The translations under genes and the position numbers were made by a program. Shown here piece by piece: positions 44,619 to 52,394 of a DNA stretch of 64,000 nt. Within the stretch, counting starts at the first letter, position 1; the number at the start of each line of letters is the position of its first letter. The notes beneath the pieces were generated by a model. It did not search any database. It was given only the letters and a program-made list of their open reading frames with translations, and had not been told where the DNA came from. The DNA comes from Pseudomonas marincola. Lineage in GTDB: Bacteria > Pseudomonadota > Gammaproteobacteria > Pseudomonadales > Pseudomonadaceae. The stretch lies in NCBI RefSeq assembly GCF_900116605.1, contig NZ_FPBC01000007.1:62001-126000 (forward strand), read 5' to 3'.

Positions 44619-46706
44619 TCAGTATTTCCAGCTGACCGTCATGCTGGCGTTACGTGGGGCACCGTAATAGGCCTGCGTCCAGTACAGGCTGGTCAGGTAC
44701 TTTTCATCGGTGAGGTTGTTGAGATTGGCCGAGACGTTCCAGTGCTCGTCGATCTCGTAACTGGCCATCAGATTGACCAGTGCGTAGCTGTCCTGCTCGG
44801 CAATGCCGTTGTAAATTTCGTCCTGCCAGCTGAGGCTGCCACCGACCTTGAGTTTGTCGATGCCGGGCACCCGATACGTCGTCGATGCACGCACCATATG
44901 CTTGGGCGCGTAGGTCACCGCATGGCGGTCATCGGCGTCGGTGATATCAACAAAGGTGTAGCCGGCGGTGGTCTGTAAACCAGGTAGCAGTTCGCCAGAA
45001 ACCTCCAGCTCATATCCTTCGCTGGTAATCCCTTCGGCGGCTGAGTAATAGGTGGTCGCGCCGCTCATTCCGGCCACTTCGGCAATATTGTCCTGCTCGG
45101 TGCGGAATACGGCGAACGAAACATTCACCGTATCGTCGAACAACTCACCCTTGATACCGGCTTCGTAGTTAACCCCTTCGATTGGGTCGAGTCGGTCACC
45201 GGCAAAGGTTTCTTTGGTTTGCGGAGTGAATATCTCGGTGTAACTGGCGTACACCGAATACTCATCGTTAAGGTCGTACACCACGCCGGTATACGGGACG
45301 ATTTTGTTCTCACTGGTGGCCTTGCTGTCACCGTAGTTCTCGCCTTCGCTATCGAGATCAATCGCACGCGCGCCGACAATCAGACTCAAGCTGTCTGCCA
45401 GGCTGAAACGCGCCGCTGAATAGGCGCTCTTCATCTTGTCGGTGAAGTCACTGCCGGCACTTCCGGCGTCATTCAGTGGCTTGGCATAGTCGCCATTCCA
45501 GCTTTCCAGTGGCGGCAATGCGGTGCCGGTAGTGGAGTCGTACCACGACAGATCCTCAAGCTCGGATTTCGACCAACTGGCGCCGACCACCAGCTCGTGC
45601 TGTCGACCGCCAAGCATGAACGGGCCGTTGGCGTACACGTCTGCGATCAGCTGCTTGTTCTTCTCGTTGTACTCGGACGGATAGCTGAACAAACCCAGCC
45701 CGGTATCGCGATCAGGTTCGCCGTAGACATAAAACATCGAGCCATCGCTGGTCTTCTCGACATAGGTGAGCACGCCTTTGGCTTGCCAGCCGTTGTCGAA
45801 ACGGTGAACCAACTCGGCGAAGCTGCGGTTTTCCTGATTGTCCCAGTAAGCCCAGTCGGTTGCGGTGCTGGTCGATACGTCGTAATTGGTCGGCGAGCCA
45901 TCACTGAAATTGAGTGGCAAAGCGCCCCACATCGGGCTGTTGGCGTCGCTCTTTTGCAGGGTGTGGCCGATGCTGAACATCGTGCGCTCATCAACATCTG
46001 CCTCGATGATTCCGTAAAAAACGTTCTTCTCACGCGAATAGCGGTCGAGATAGGAGTTCTTGTTTTCGTTGGCGTAGACCACTCGCCCACGAATATTGCC
46101 CGAATCAGTCAGCGCACCCGAGGCGTCGACATCGATGCGCCGCTTGTCCCAGGAACCGGCGGTGAGATCGATCGATGCTTGCGGGGTAAAGGTCGGGCGC
46201 TTGCGGATGAAGTTGATGGTGGCCGACGGGTTGCCGGTGCCGGACATCAAACCGTTGGCGCCGCGCACCACTTCAATCCGCTCGAACATGGCGGTGTCGA
46301 GATCACCTTCGACGTTGCCGTAAACAAACGGAATACCAATACCGTCGTATTGAAAGTTGGTGATATCAAAACCGCGCGCGGTGTAATAGGTGCGGTCGGT
46401 TTCAACTTCTTCCACCTGAATCCCGGTGGTGTATTTGAGGGCATCGTTAACACTGTCTAACTGGAAGTCCTGTAGCTGCGCACCGGGGATGGTCGACATC
46501 GACTGCGGCGTTTGCCGTGGCGTCAGATCGAGCTTGGTCGCCGCGCTGCTGCTGACTGGTTTGTAGCTATCAGGATCTTCGGCGGCGGTGCTGCCCACAA
46601 CGGTCTGCGCTTCGAGCGTGACGCTTGCCTGATCTTCGGCCCATGCATGAGTGCAGCTGATTGTTGCAGCGATGGCCAGCGCCAAACGGGTCTTGTACGA
46701 CAACAC
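44619..46706 (-). CDS. TonB-dependent siderophore receptor
   Basis: A 695-residue outer-membrane receptor. It has a signal peptide ending HAWA, a short linker with a TonB-box-like VTLEAQTVVG, a plug domain (about 45-180; DALKYTTGIQVEEVETDRTYYTARGFDI) and a 22-strand-type barrel ending in the aromatic residue Tyr (SMTVSWKY). This is the TonB-siderophore (FhuE/FpvA-like) type, without the extra N-terminal signalling domain of transducers. The start is GTG 46706 or TTG 46703, with GGGGAG just upstream; no ATG is available. A Fur box lies at 46796. The substrate is probably a ferric siderophore. Confidence 0.92.
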   Translation of the reverse strand: MLSYKTRLALAIAATISCTHAWAEDQASVTLEAQTVVGSTAAEDPDSYKPVSSSAATKLDLTPRQTPQSMSTIPGAQLQDFQLDSVNDALKYTTGIQVEEVETDRTYYTARGFDITNFQYDGIGIPFVYGNVEGDLDTAMFERIEVVRGANGLMSGTGNPSATINFIRKRPTFTPQASIDLTAGSWDKRRIDVDASGALTDSGNIRGRVVYANENKNSYLDRYSREKNVFYGIIEADVDERTMFSIGHTLQKSDANSPMWGALPLNFSDGSPTNYDVSTSTATDWAYWDNQENRSFAELVHRFDNGWQAKGVLTYVEKTSDGSMFYVYGEPDRDTGLGLFSYPSEYNEKNKQLIADVYANGPFMLGGRQHELVVGASWSKSELEDLSWYDSTTGTALPPLESWNGDYAKPLNDAGSAGSDFTDKMKSAYSAARFSLADSLSLIVGARAIDLDSEGENYGDSKATSENKIVPYTGVVYDLNDEYSVYASYTEIFTPQTKETFAGDRLDPIEGVNYEAGIKGELFDDTVNVSFAVFRTEQDNIAEVAGMSGATTYYSAAEGITSEGYELEVSGELLPGLQTTAGYTFVDITDADDRHAVTYAPKHMVRASTTYRVPGIDKLKVGGSLSWQDEIYNGIAEQDSYALVNLMASYEIDEHWNVSANLNNLTDEKYLTSLYWTQAYYGAPRNASMTVSWKY

Positions 46707-46795
46707 AGAACTCCCCTTCCAGGAAATCTGGATGTTCTACAGCCGTCCGCAGCACCTCAGGGCACCCAAGACAGCCTGGACCACCCAGCACTATT

Positions 46796-46814
46796 GATAA
46801 TGGTTATCATTATA
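46796..46814 (-). promoter_or_regulatory. Fur box of the TonB receptor
   Basis: GATAATGGTTATCATTATA differs at only two positions from the 19-bp consensus GATAATGATTATCATTATC. It lies 90 bp upstream of the receptor start. Confidence 0.9.
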
Positions 46815-47009
46815 TGTTTACAGCCCAGCTGTTCTTCGTCAATACAATTGCGAAGTATTATCATTTAAATACGCTCCGAAAGTTTCGCCCTGTCCCATCA
46901 CAGATTCGTGCCTTTCACCCTTTAAAACCGCAGGCTTCAGATACGCATGAGTGCAGGGCCGGCAACGTATAGATTTTGTAAAGGTTTCCCATTTGCATTA
47001 AAAACTTTA

Positions 47010-47028
47010 TAGAATCGTTCTCATTCTC
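47010..47028 (+). promoter_or_regulatory. Fur box of the PepSY-DUF2271-DUF4198 operon
   Basis: TAGAATCGTTCTCATTCTC matches the Fur consensus at 13 of 19 positions by eye, including the TTCTCATTCTC half common in Pseudomonas. It ends 18 bp before the ATG at 47046. Confidence 0.75.
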
Positions 47029-47045
47029 TTCGTAATGTGAACTTT

Positions 47046-47645
47046 ATGAGCGCTCTTCCCTGGCTCGGTACGCTGCGCCAATGGCACTGGCTGAGTTCTG
47101 CCCTGTGCCTGGCCGGCATGCTGCTGTTTGCCATCACCGGCATCACCCTCAATCACGCCGCGCAGATAGAAGCCAAACCGACAATCACCAGCCACCACGC
47201 CGAGCTCCCAGCCGAGCTGCAAGCCACATTACTGGCTGATATGCCCAGCACAGGAATACCGCTGGCGCTCAGGCAGTGGCTGCAGGCCGAGTTGCCGGTG
47301 CAGTTGGATGGCCGCACGGCAGAATGGTCGGACAGCGAGCTGTATATCGGCCTGCCCCGCCCCGGTGGTGACGCCTGGCTGAGCCTGGATATCCAGACCG
47401 GCGAGCTGGAGTACGAGCGCACTGATCGCGGCTGGATTGCCTACCTCAACGACCTGCACAAAGGCCGCAATACCGGTGCTGTCTGGTCTTGGTTTATCGA
47501 TATTTTCGCTGGGCTGTGCGTGGTGTTCAGCCTCAGCGGCCTGCTGTTACTCAAGCGCTATGCCAGTAACCGACCCACAACCTGGCCGATGCTGGGTCTG
47601 GGCTTGGTAATCCCCGTGTTACTGGCGCTGCTGTTTATCCACTAA
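47046..47645 (+). CDS. Small PepSY-associated membrane protein
   Basis: A 199-residue protein with an N-terminal helix (WHWLSSALCLAGMLLFAITG), a periplasmic loop of about 100 residues and two C-terminal helices. RQWHWLSSALCLAGM...TGITLNHA and the late LHKGR...WSWFIDIFAGLCVVFSLSGL block are the PepSY_TM pattern. It is first in the + strand unit before DUF2271 and DUF4198. The ATG at 47046 is used; GTG 47037 is in frame but lacks a site. A role with ferric-siderophore reduction is inferred from the Fur box and neighbours. Confidence 0.85.
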   Translation: MSALPWLGTLRQWHWLSSALCLAGMLLFAITGITLNHAAQIEAKPTITSHHAELPAELQATLLADMPSTGIPLALRQWLQAELPVQLDGRTAEWSDSELYIGLPRPGGDAWLSLDIQTGELEYERTDRGWIAYLNDLHKGRNTGAVWSWFIDIFAGLCVVFSLSGLLLLKRYASNRPTTWPMLGLGLVIPVLLALLFIH

Positions 47646-47658
47646 TAAGGACATTGCT

Positions 47659-48171
47659 ATGTCGAAACGCTTGCTCCTGCCTTTCTGCGCGCTACTCAGC
47701 GCCCCGGTAATGGCCGCCGAAGTAAAACTGGATGTAGAAATCCCGCGCTTGCAGGTCGCCGAATACCATCGCCCCTATGTCGCCATTTGGCTGGAGCAGC
47801 CGAACCAGAAGCACGTCGCTAATCTGGCAGTCTGGTACGACGAGAAACTCAAGGACAAAGAAGGCGAAAAATGGCTCAAAGACCTGCGCCAATGGTGGCG
47901 CCGTAGCGGTCGCAGCCTGGAGATGCCGATTGATGGTGTAAGCGGGGCAACCCGCGCTGTCGGCAAGCAATCACTGACCTTCAACAGCGCCGATGCGCCT
48001 TTCAATAACTTGCCTGCGGGCGAGTATCGCGTTGTTGTGGAGGCTGCCCGCGAGGTGGGTGGCCGCGAATTGCTGCGCCTGCCATTTACCTGGCCGCCGC
48101 AGGAACGCGCCGAGAGCAACAGCAAAGGCAAAACCGAGTTGGGCCAGATCAACCTGACCCTGACCCCTTAA
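47659..48171 (+). CDS. DUF2271 periplasmic protein
   Basis: A 170-residue exported protein (signal 1-19, VMAAE). The DUF2271 features are PYVAIWLEQPNQKHVANLAVWY, the Trp-rich KWLKDLRQWWRRSGR and the C-terminal AGEYRVVVEAAREVGGRELLRLPFTWPP. The family has no proven activity; it regularly accompanies PepSY and DUF4198 genes near TonB receptors. It starts 14 bp after the PepSY gene, so it is in the same operon. Confidence 0.9.
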   Translation: MSKRLLLPFCALLSAPVMAAEVKLDVEIPRLQVAEYHRPYVAIWLEQPNQKHVANLAVWYDEKLKDKEGEKWLKDLRQWWRRSGRSLEMPIDGVSGATRAVGKQSLTFNSADAPFNNLPAGEYRVVVEAAREVGGRELLRLPFTWPPQERAESNSKGKTELGQINLTLTP

Positions 48172-48212
48172 CCCGCCGATCCCTGAAATACGCCATTCTA
48201 AGGAAGCTTGCC

Positions 48213-49088
48213 ATGCACCCCATCGTCAAATGGACTGCCCTGACCCTTGCTGTTTGCCTGCCACTCAGCGCACAAGCCCACCGCGCCTGGATGCTGCCTT
48301 CAGCGACGGTTTTATCCGGCGAAGATCCGTGGGTCACCGTTGATGCCGCTGTTTCCAACGACCTGTTCTACTTCGAGCACTTCCCGCTGCGCATTGCCGG
48401 TATCGGCAAACTCGACACCGGTAAAGCCGGTGGCCCACCAGGCATGCGCCCACGCCCGGCTGCTGAACTGCAACTGCTGGCGCCGGACGGCAGCAGCATC
48501 AAAGCTGAAAACGGCAACATCGGCCGCTACCGCAGCACCTTCGATGTTCACCTCACCCAGAAAGGGACTTACAAGCTGGCCATCGCCAACAGTGGCCTGT
48601 TTGCCAGCTACACCGAGAACGGTGAAAAGCGCCGCTGGATGGGTAAGGAAGCAGACTTCGCCAAGCAGGTTCCGAGCGACGCCAAAGACCTCAAAGTGGC
48701 GCAGAACAGCAACCGCATGGAAGTGTTCGTGACCTCGGGCAACCCAACTGAAACCGTGCTGAAAACCACCGGTGTCGGCTTGGAACTGGCGCCGATCACT
48801 CACCCCAACGATCTGTTCGCTGGTGAAGCGGCCGAGTTCACTTTGCTGCTCGATGGCAAGCCGGCCAAAGACGTTGCGGTGAGTGTGATTCCCGGCGGCA
48901 ACCGCTACCGTGATCATCTGGGTGAAATCAAAACCACCAGCGATGCCGACGGCAAAATCAGCATCACCTGGCCCGAAGCGGGCATGTACTGGCTCGAAGC
49001 TGAGCTGAGCAGCAAAGACGGGGTTAAAGCACCCGCCACCGAGCGCCGCGCGTCCTACAGCGCCACGCTGGAAGTGCTGGCGCCTTAA
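48213..49088 (+). CDS. DUF4198 periplasmic protein
   Basis: A 291-residue exported protein (signal 1-22, AQA) beginning HRAWMLPSATVLSG, the typical start of the DUF4198 family (NikM-like). The N-terminal half contains the conserved SNDLFYFEHFPL; the C-terminal part is a beta-sandwich (DADGKISITWPEAGMYWLEAELSS). Members are found with nickel, cobalt and iron uptake systems and may bind metal, since the mature N terminus has a His. Third gene of the Fur-controlled unit; a terminator hairpin follows. Confidence 0.9.
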   Translation: MHPIVKWTALTLAVCLPLSAQAHRAWMLPSATVLSGEDPWVTVDAAVSNDLFYFEHFPLRIAGIGKLDTGKAGGPPGMRPRPAAELQLLAPDGSSIKAENGNIGRYRSTFDVHLTQKGTYKLAIANSGLFASYTENGEKRRWMGKEADFAKQVPSDAKDLKVAQNSNRMEVFVTSGNPTETVLKTTGVGLELAPITHPNDLFAGEAAEFTLLLDGKPAKDVAVSVIPGGNRYRDHLGEIKTTSDADGKISITWPEAGMYWLEAELSSKDGVKAPATERRASYSATLEVLAP

Positions 49089-49097
49089 GTCTGCCTC

Positions 49098-49135
49098 GCC
49101 GCTGTCGGCCAAGACGACAGCGGCGCCTTCTTTTT
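49098..49135 (+). terminator. Terminator/attenuator between DUF4198 and the flavoreductase
   Basis: GCCGCTGTCG (49098-49107) pairs with CGACAGCGGC (49115-49124), followed by GCCTTCTTTTTC. It should end much of the operon transcript before the TTG-started flavoreductase. Confidence 0.8.
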
Positions 49136-49160
49136 CATCCTCCAGTTTAAGCGGCCCGCC

Positions 49161-50717
49161 TTGATCGCTCATTCCATCCTTCGTCGCTGGCCTGTACCTG
49201 TCAGCCTGCTGCTCGCGGCAGCTTTACTGTGGCTGCAGCCGGCGCGCGAAATATCTGCGCTGCTCATTTGTCTGGTGTATCTGGCGCTATGTGCGCAATG
49301 CGCATGGCAGCACCGCCGCGCTCGCCCCGAAGCAAGCAATGCCGACACGCTGTTGGTTGCCTATGCGAGCCAGAGCGGTCAGGCGCAACAGATTGCCGAG
49401 CGCAGTTGTGCGCAGTTGATTGAAAGCAAGGTGGCGGCGCAGTGCCTGCCCCTTAACCAGATCAACCTTGAGCAATTGTCTGCTGCGCAGCGCCTGTTGC
49501 TGGTCGTGAGTACCTACGGTGAGGGCGAAGCGCCGGATAACGCCGTGCGTTTCGAGCACGAGCTGTTTGCAAAAACCTCGTCACTGGCCAACCTGCAGTT
49601 CGCGATTCTGGCGTTGGGTGATAGCCAGTACGCACAGTTCTGTGCGCTGGGTGAACGTTTGCAGCAGCGCTTACAAGCACGCGGCGCCGAACCGTTATTC
49701 GACCTGCTCAGAGTGGATAATCTCGACCCCGGCACTTTGCGCCACTGGCAGCAGCAACTGGCGCACCTGAGCGCCAACAGTGATTTTGTCGACTGGCAGC
49801 CGGCGCATTATCGGCCTTGGCAATTGGTCCGGCGCACGTGCCTGAATCCCGGAAGCAGCGCCGCGCCGATTCATCATCTGAGCCTGCAAGGTGCCGACTC
49901 CGCCGAGTGGCAGGCCGGAGATATTGTCGAGATTGGCCCACGGCATTCAGCCGAGCATGTGGCTGAATACCTGCAAGGCTTGGGCATGGCCGCAGACACG
50001 CCCTTGGGTGACGGTCAGAGCCTGGCTGAGGTGCTCAGTCGCCATCACTTGCCAGCGCCCGGGCAGCATCTGCCCGAAGGCAGCGTCGAACAGTTGATCG
50101 ACAACCTGAAACCGCTGGCTCACCGTGAATACTCAATCGCCTCCAGCCATGCGCAGGGTCGCATCGATTTGCTGGTGCGCGAACAACATCAGGCCGACGG
50201 GCGCCTCGGGCTCGGCTCCGGCTGGCTGTGTCGTCACGCTAACCTGGGTGAATGGATTGATCTGCGCATCCGCCGCAATCCCGGATTTCACGGCCCGGCG
50301 CCGGAAGTACCGATGATTCTGCTCGGCAGCGGCAGTGGCTTGGCAGGGTTGCTCGCGCACCTGCACGAACGCGCTGCAGGTGCGCGGTCACGCAACTGGC
50401 TGATCATGGGTGAGCGCGAGCGCGCGCATGACGCGTTGTTCGATGAGACACTTACGGGCTGGCAGCGCAGCGGCCACCTTGAGCGGCTGGACCGGGTATT
50501 TTCACGCGACGGTGAGCGGCTGCGTTATGTGCAGGACGCCCTGCGCGAGAACGCAGAGACGCTGGAATACTGGCTAAATCAGGGCGCGGCAATCTATGTC
50601 TGCGGCAGCCTGGAAAAGCTTGGTCGCGGCGTCGACAGCTGCCTGCGCGAGTTGCTGGGGCCTGAACGGCTGAGCCAGCTGAGCCTGAGCGGGCGCTATC
50701 GACGCGACCTTTACTGA
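49161..50717 (+). CDS. Membrane-anchored flavodoxin/ferredoxin-NADP reductase-type flavoprotein
   Basis: A 518-residue diflavin protein resembling sulfite reductase CysJ and cytochrome P450 reductase, with N-terminal hydrophobic segments (about 11-50). The flavodoxin domain is at about 62-195 (LLVAYASQSGQAQQIAE, STYGEGEAPDN, LGDSQYAQFC). The FAD/NADPH part follows (REYSIASSH, ILLGSGSGLAGLLAHL, YVCGSLEKLGRGVD). It could pass electrons from NADPH toward the PepSY proteins for periplasmic ferric reduction; that is inference. The only initiation codon fitting the first helix is TTG 49161, with a poor ribosome site, so expression is probably low. Confidence 0.87.
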   Translation: MIAHSILRRWPVPVSLLLAAALLWLQPAREISALLICLVYLALCAQCAWQHRRARPEASNADTLLVAYASQSGQAQQIAERSCAQLIESKVAAQCLPLNQINLEQLSAAQRLLLVVSTYGEGEAPDNAVRFEHELFAKTSSLANLQFAILALGDSQYAQFCALGERLQQRLQARGAEPLFDLLRVDNLDPGTLRHWQQQLAHLSANSDFVDWQPAHYRPWQLVRRTCLNPGSSAAPIHHLSLQGADSAEWQAGDIVEIGPRHSAEHVAEYLQGLGMAADTPLGDGQSLAEVLSRHHLPAPGQHLPEGSVEQLIDNLKPLAHREYSIASSHAQGRIDLLVREQHQADGRLGLGSGWLCRHANLGEWIDLRIRRNPGFHGPAPEVPMILLGSGSGLAGLLAHLHERAAGARSRNWLIMGERERAHDALFDETLTGWQRSGHLERLDRVFSRDGERLRYVQDALRENAETLEYWLNQGAAIYVCGSLEKLGRGVDSCLRELLGPERLSQLSLSGRYRRDLY

Positions 50718-50724
50718 CCGGGTT

Positions 50725-51255
50725 TTATCGAGGCGCCAGGGTGTCGCAATCGGCACCGACCCAACGGGCGCTCGATTCGATGGAGCCGTCTTTCTCGCCG
50801 TTCTCGGTTTGGAAGTGGGTCTTCACTTTGGTGGTGAAGGCCTTCTTGCTGGCAAAGTGGGTTTCGCCTTCACCGCGGGTATTCGGGCACAGGTATTCGA
50901 ACTTCCAGACTTTGTCGGTGCGCTCGGTGATGTTTTGCGAGCAGCCCGAATTGGTGTCCAGCAGCGGCAGATGATTGGCGTTCACCTGCTCCTCGCTCAT
51001 GCACACCTGAATGCCCTTCTCGCCAAGTCGGACGCCCTGGCGCTTCATCATGTCTTCCATCACCTTGCGCTGCTCATCCGGCATTTGCTTAACCTTCTTG
51101 AACATCTCTTCCATGCCCGGCATCGCTTTACCATCTACCTCCATCTTGTCTGTGCTGACTTCCCACAGACCAGGCAGGATAGGCGCAGCGCTCGCCAGTG
51201 TAGGAAGTAGACAGACCAGCCCGAGAATCAGTGTTTTGCGACTCCGTGTAGACAT
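50725..51255 (-). CDS. DUF3617 exported protein
   Basis: A 176-residue protein with a signal peptide (1-23, ASA). The mature part begins LPGLWEVSTDKMEVDGKAMPG, the DUF3617 hallmark (pGlW...), followed by a Met/Lys-rich helix and a Cys-containing beta region (IQVCMSEEQ, SGCSQNITERTDKVWKFEYLC). The family is periplasmic and uncharacterised. It ends 8 bp from the stop of the convergent flavoreductase gene. Confidence 0.88.
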   Translation of the reverse strand: MSTRSRKTLILGLVCLLPTLASAAPILPGLWEVSTDKMEVDGKAMPGMEEMFKKVKQMPDEQRKVMEDMMKRQGVRLGEKGIQVCMSEEQVNANHLPLLDTNSGCSQNITERTDKVWKFEYLCPNTRGEGETHFASKKAFTTKVKTHFQTENGEKDGSIESSARWVGADCDTLAPR

Positions 51256-51320
51256 AACATGCTCCGGTGGATCATTGGTTAATAACCCAGCCAGTCTATC
51301 GCGCCTTCAGCCAGAGCACA

Positions 51321-51833
51321 TCACTGCGCCGCTTCGGTCGTCAGCTCTTGTTTATAGATCTCAAGCCCGCGCGCCTGATAGTTGCTCAGCGCACTGGGAT
51401 GATCGAGCGTGCAGGTATGCACCCAGACGCGTTTCACGCCGGGCCAGTTCCACGCGGACTGCAAGGCATGGCTGAGCATTGGGCCGCCGAAGCCCTGACC
51501 GAAAAACGCCTCGGCCAAACCAAAGTAGAGAATCTCAACGTCGCCGTCCCCGGTCATTTGCAGCTCGTAATAACCGGCAATCGCGCCCCGGTAATACGCC
51601 ACCCAAGTGCGGTGATTATCGGCATTGACCAACGCCTGCCACTGCTCGGGCGTCCACACCAGCTTGTCGGTCCACTGCCACGGCTCACCCACCAGCTGAT
51701 AAAGAAACCGGTTGAGTTGATACTGCTTGAACTCACACTCGACGATGCTCAGTGCTGTCGGCAGCGGTTTGCTGCGCAGTTGCTGCGGGCTGAGCATTTG
51801 CAGGTAATAAGTGGTGTAACTCAAATCACTCAC
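51321..51833 (-). CDS. GNAT-family acetyltransferase
   Basis: A 170-residue acetyltransferase: WVAYYRGAIAGYYELQ (beta2-3), VEILYFGLAEAFFGQGFGGPML (beta4 and the G-Q-G-F-G-G acetyl-CoA loop) and VWVHTCTLDHPSALSNYQARGLEIY (the H-P-x-A-x-x-x-Y region). The start is GTG 51833, with AAGGG at good distance; a TTG at 51839 is the alternative. The substrate is unknown. It may be the first gene of a unit with DUF3617, 65 bp downstream. Confidence 0.85.
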   Translation of the reverse strand: MSDLSYTTYYLQMLSPQQLRSKPLPTALSIVECEFKQYQLNRFLYQLVGEPWQWTDKLVWTPEQWQALVNADNHRTWVAYYRGAIAGYYELQMTGDGDVEILYFGLAEAFFGQGFGGPMLSHALQSAWNWPGVKRVWVHTCTLDHPSALSNYQARGLEIYKQELTTEAAQ

Positions 51834-51894
51834 GATCAAATCCCTTAATGAGCGGGCCTGTTCAGCGCCCTGAAAACGTCCCGTCGCAGACGAA

Positions 51895-51928
51895 CAAAAC
51901 CCCCATAGGCGGCAGCCGAATGGGGGTT
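51895..51928 (-). terminator. Terminator after the TRAP/DUF1850 operon
   Basis: On the minus strand AACCCCCAT pairs with ATGGGGGTT across a loop of about 14 bases and runs into TTTTGTTCG. It lies 50 bp past the DUF1850 stop. Confidence 0.75.
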
Positions 51929-51977
51929 CGATTCAACAGTATACCGGTGCTTGTGGCGCCGGGAGCAGGCCGACATG

Positions 51978-52394
51978 TCAGCCCTTGCCTGCACCTTTCG
52001 CTGCAGGGGAGTCGAACTCACAACTCCAGAGTTCCAACGCCGGCTGGCTCGCTTTTGGCGGGCCAAGCCATTTACTTGCCGCCTGGCAACGTTGGTTAAA
52101 ACACAGTTGGTAATCCCCGGCCTCGGGAGTTCGTCCCAAGCGCAAGGGTTGCAAGGGTGGAAGCTGGCGATGGTAATGCCAGCTGCCCTCACGCAGTTCG
52201 GCATCGGCAGGGATTTCCATGCCAGCACCAGAACCTCGTACCCGCGCCTCGCCGAGTTGCAAACCCTCGGCGGTCACGCGGTAATCCTCTTCCCAGCGGA
52301 TATGCTCAATTGTGTGCTTCCAGGCCAGGGTAAATTCGCTGACTGGCAACTGCGCCCAGACCGCGCCCGCAAGCCCCATGCACAAACCAATCAT
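51978..52394 (-). CDS. DUF1850 protein associated with TAXI-TRAP transporters
   Basis: A 138-residue protein with a short hydrophobic N terminus (MIGLCMGLAGAVWAQ) and a beta-rich body: FTLAWKHTIEHIRWEEDYRV, LQLGEARVRGSGAGMEIPAD and REGSWHYHRQLPPLQPLRLG. This is the DUF1850 pattern, which is found almost only next to fused TRAP permeases. Its start codon overlaps the permease stop by 4 bp. It is probably an exported accessory subunit; its mechanism is unknown. Confidence 0.87.
   Translation of the reverse strand: MIGLCMGLAGAVWAQLPVSEFTLAWKHTIEHIRWEEDYRVTAEGLQLGEARVRGSGAGMEIPADAELREGSWHYHRQLPPLQPLRLGRTPEAGDYQLCFNQRCQAASKWLGPPKASQPALELWSCEFDSPAAKGAGKG

Larger units (their letters stand above)
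46707..47045. other. Divergent Fur-controlled promoter region
   Basis: 339 bp, AT-rich, between the receptor and the second PepSY protein. It contains Fur boxes at 46796-46814 and 47010-47028, one per direction. No gene was recognised. Confidence 0.6.
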
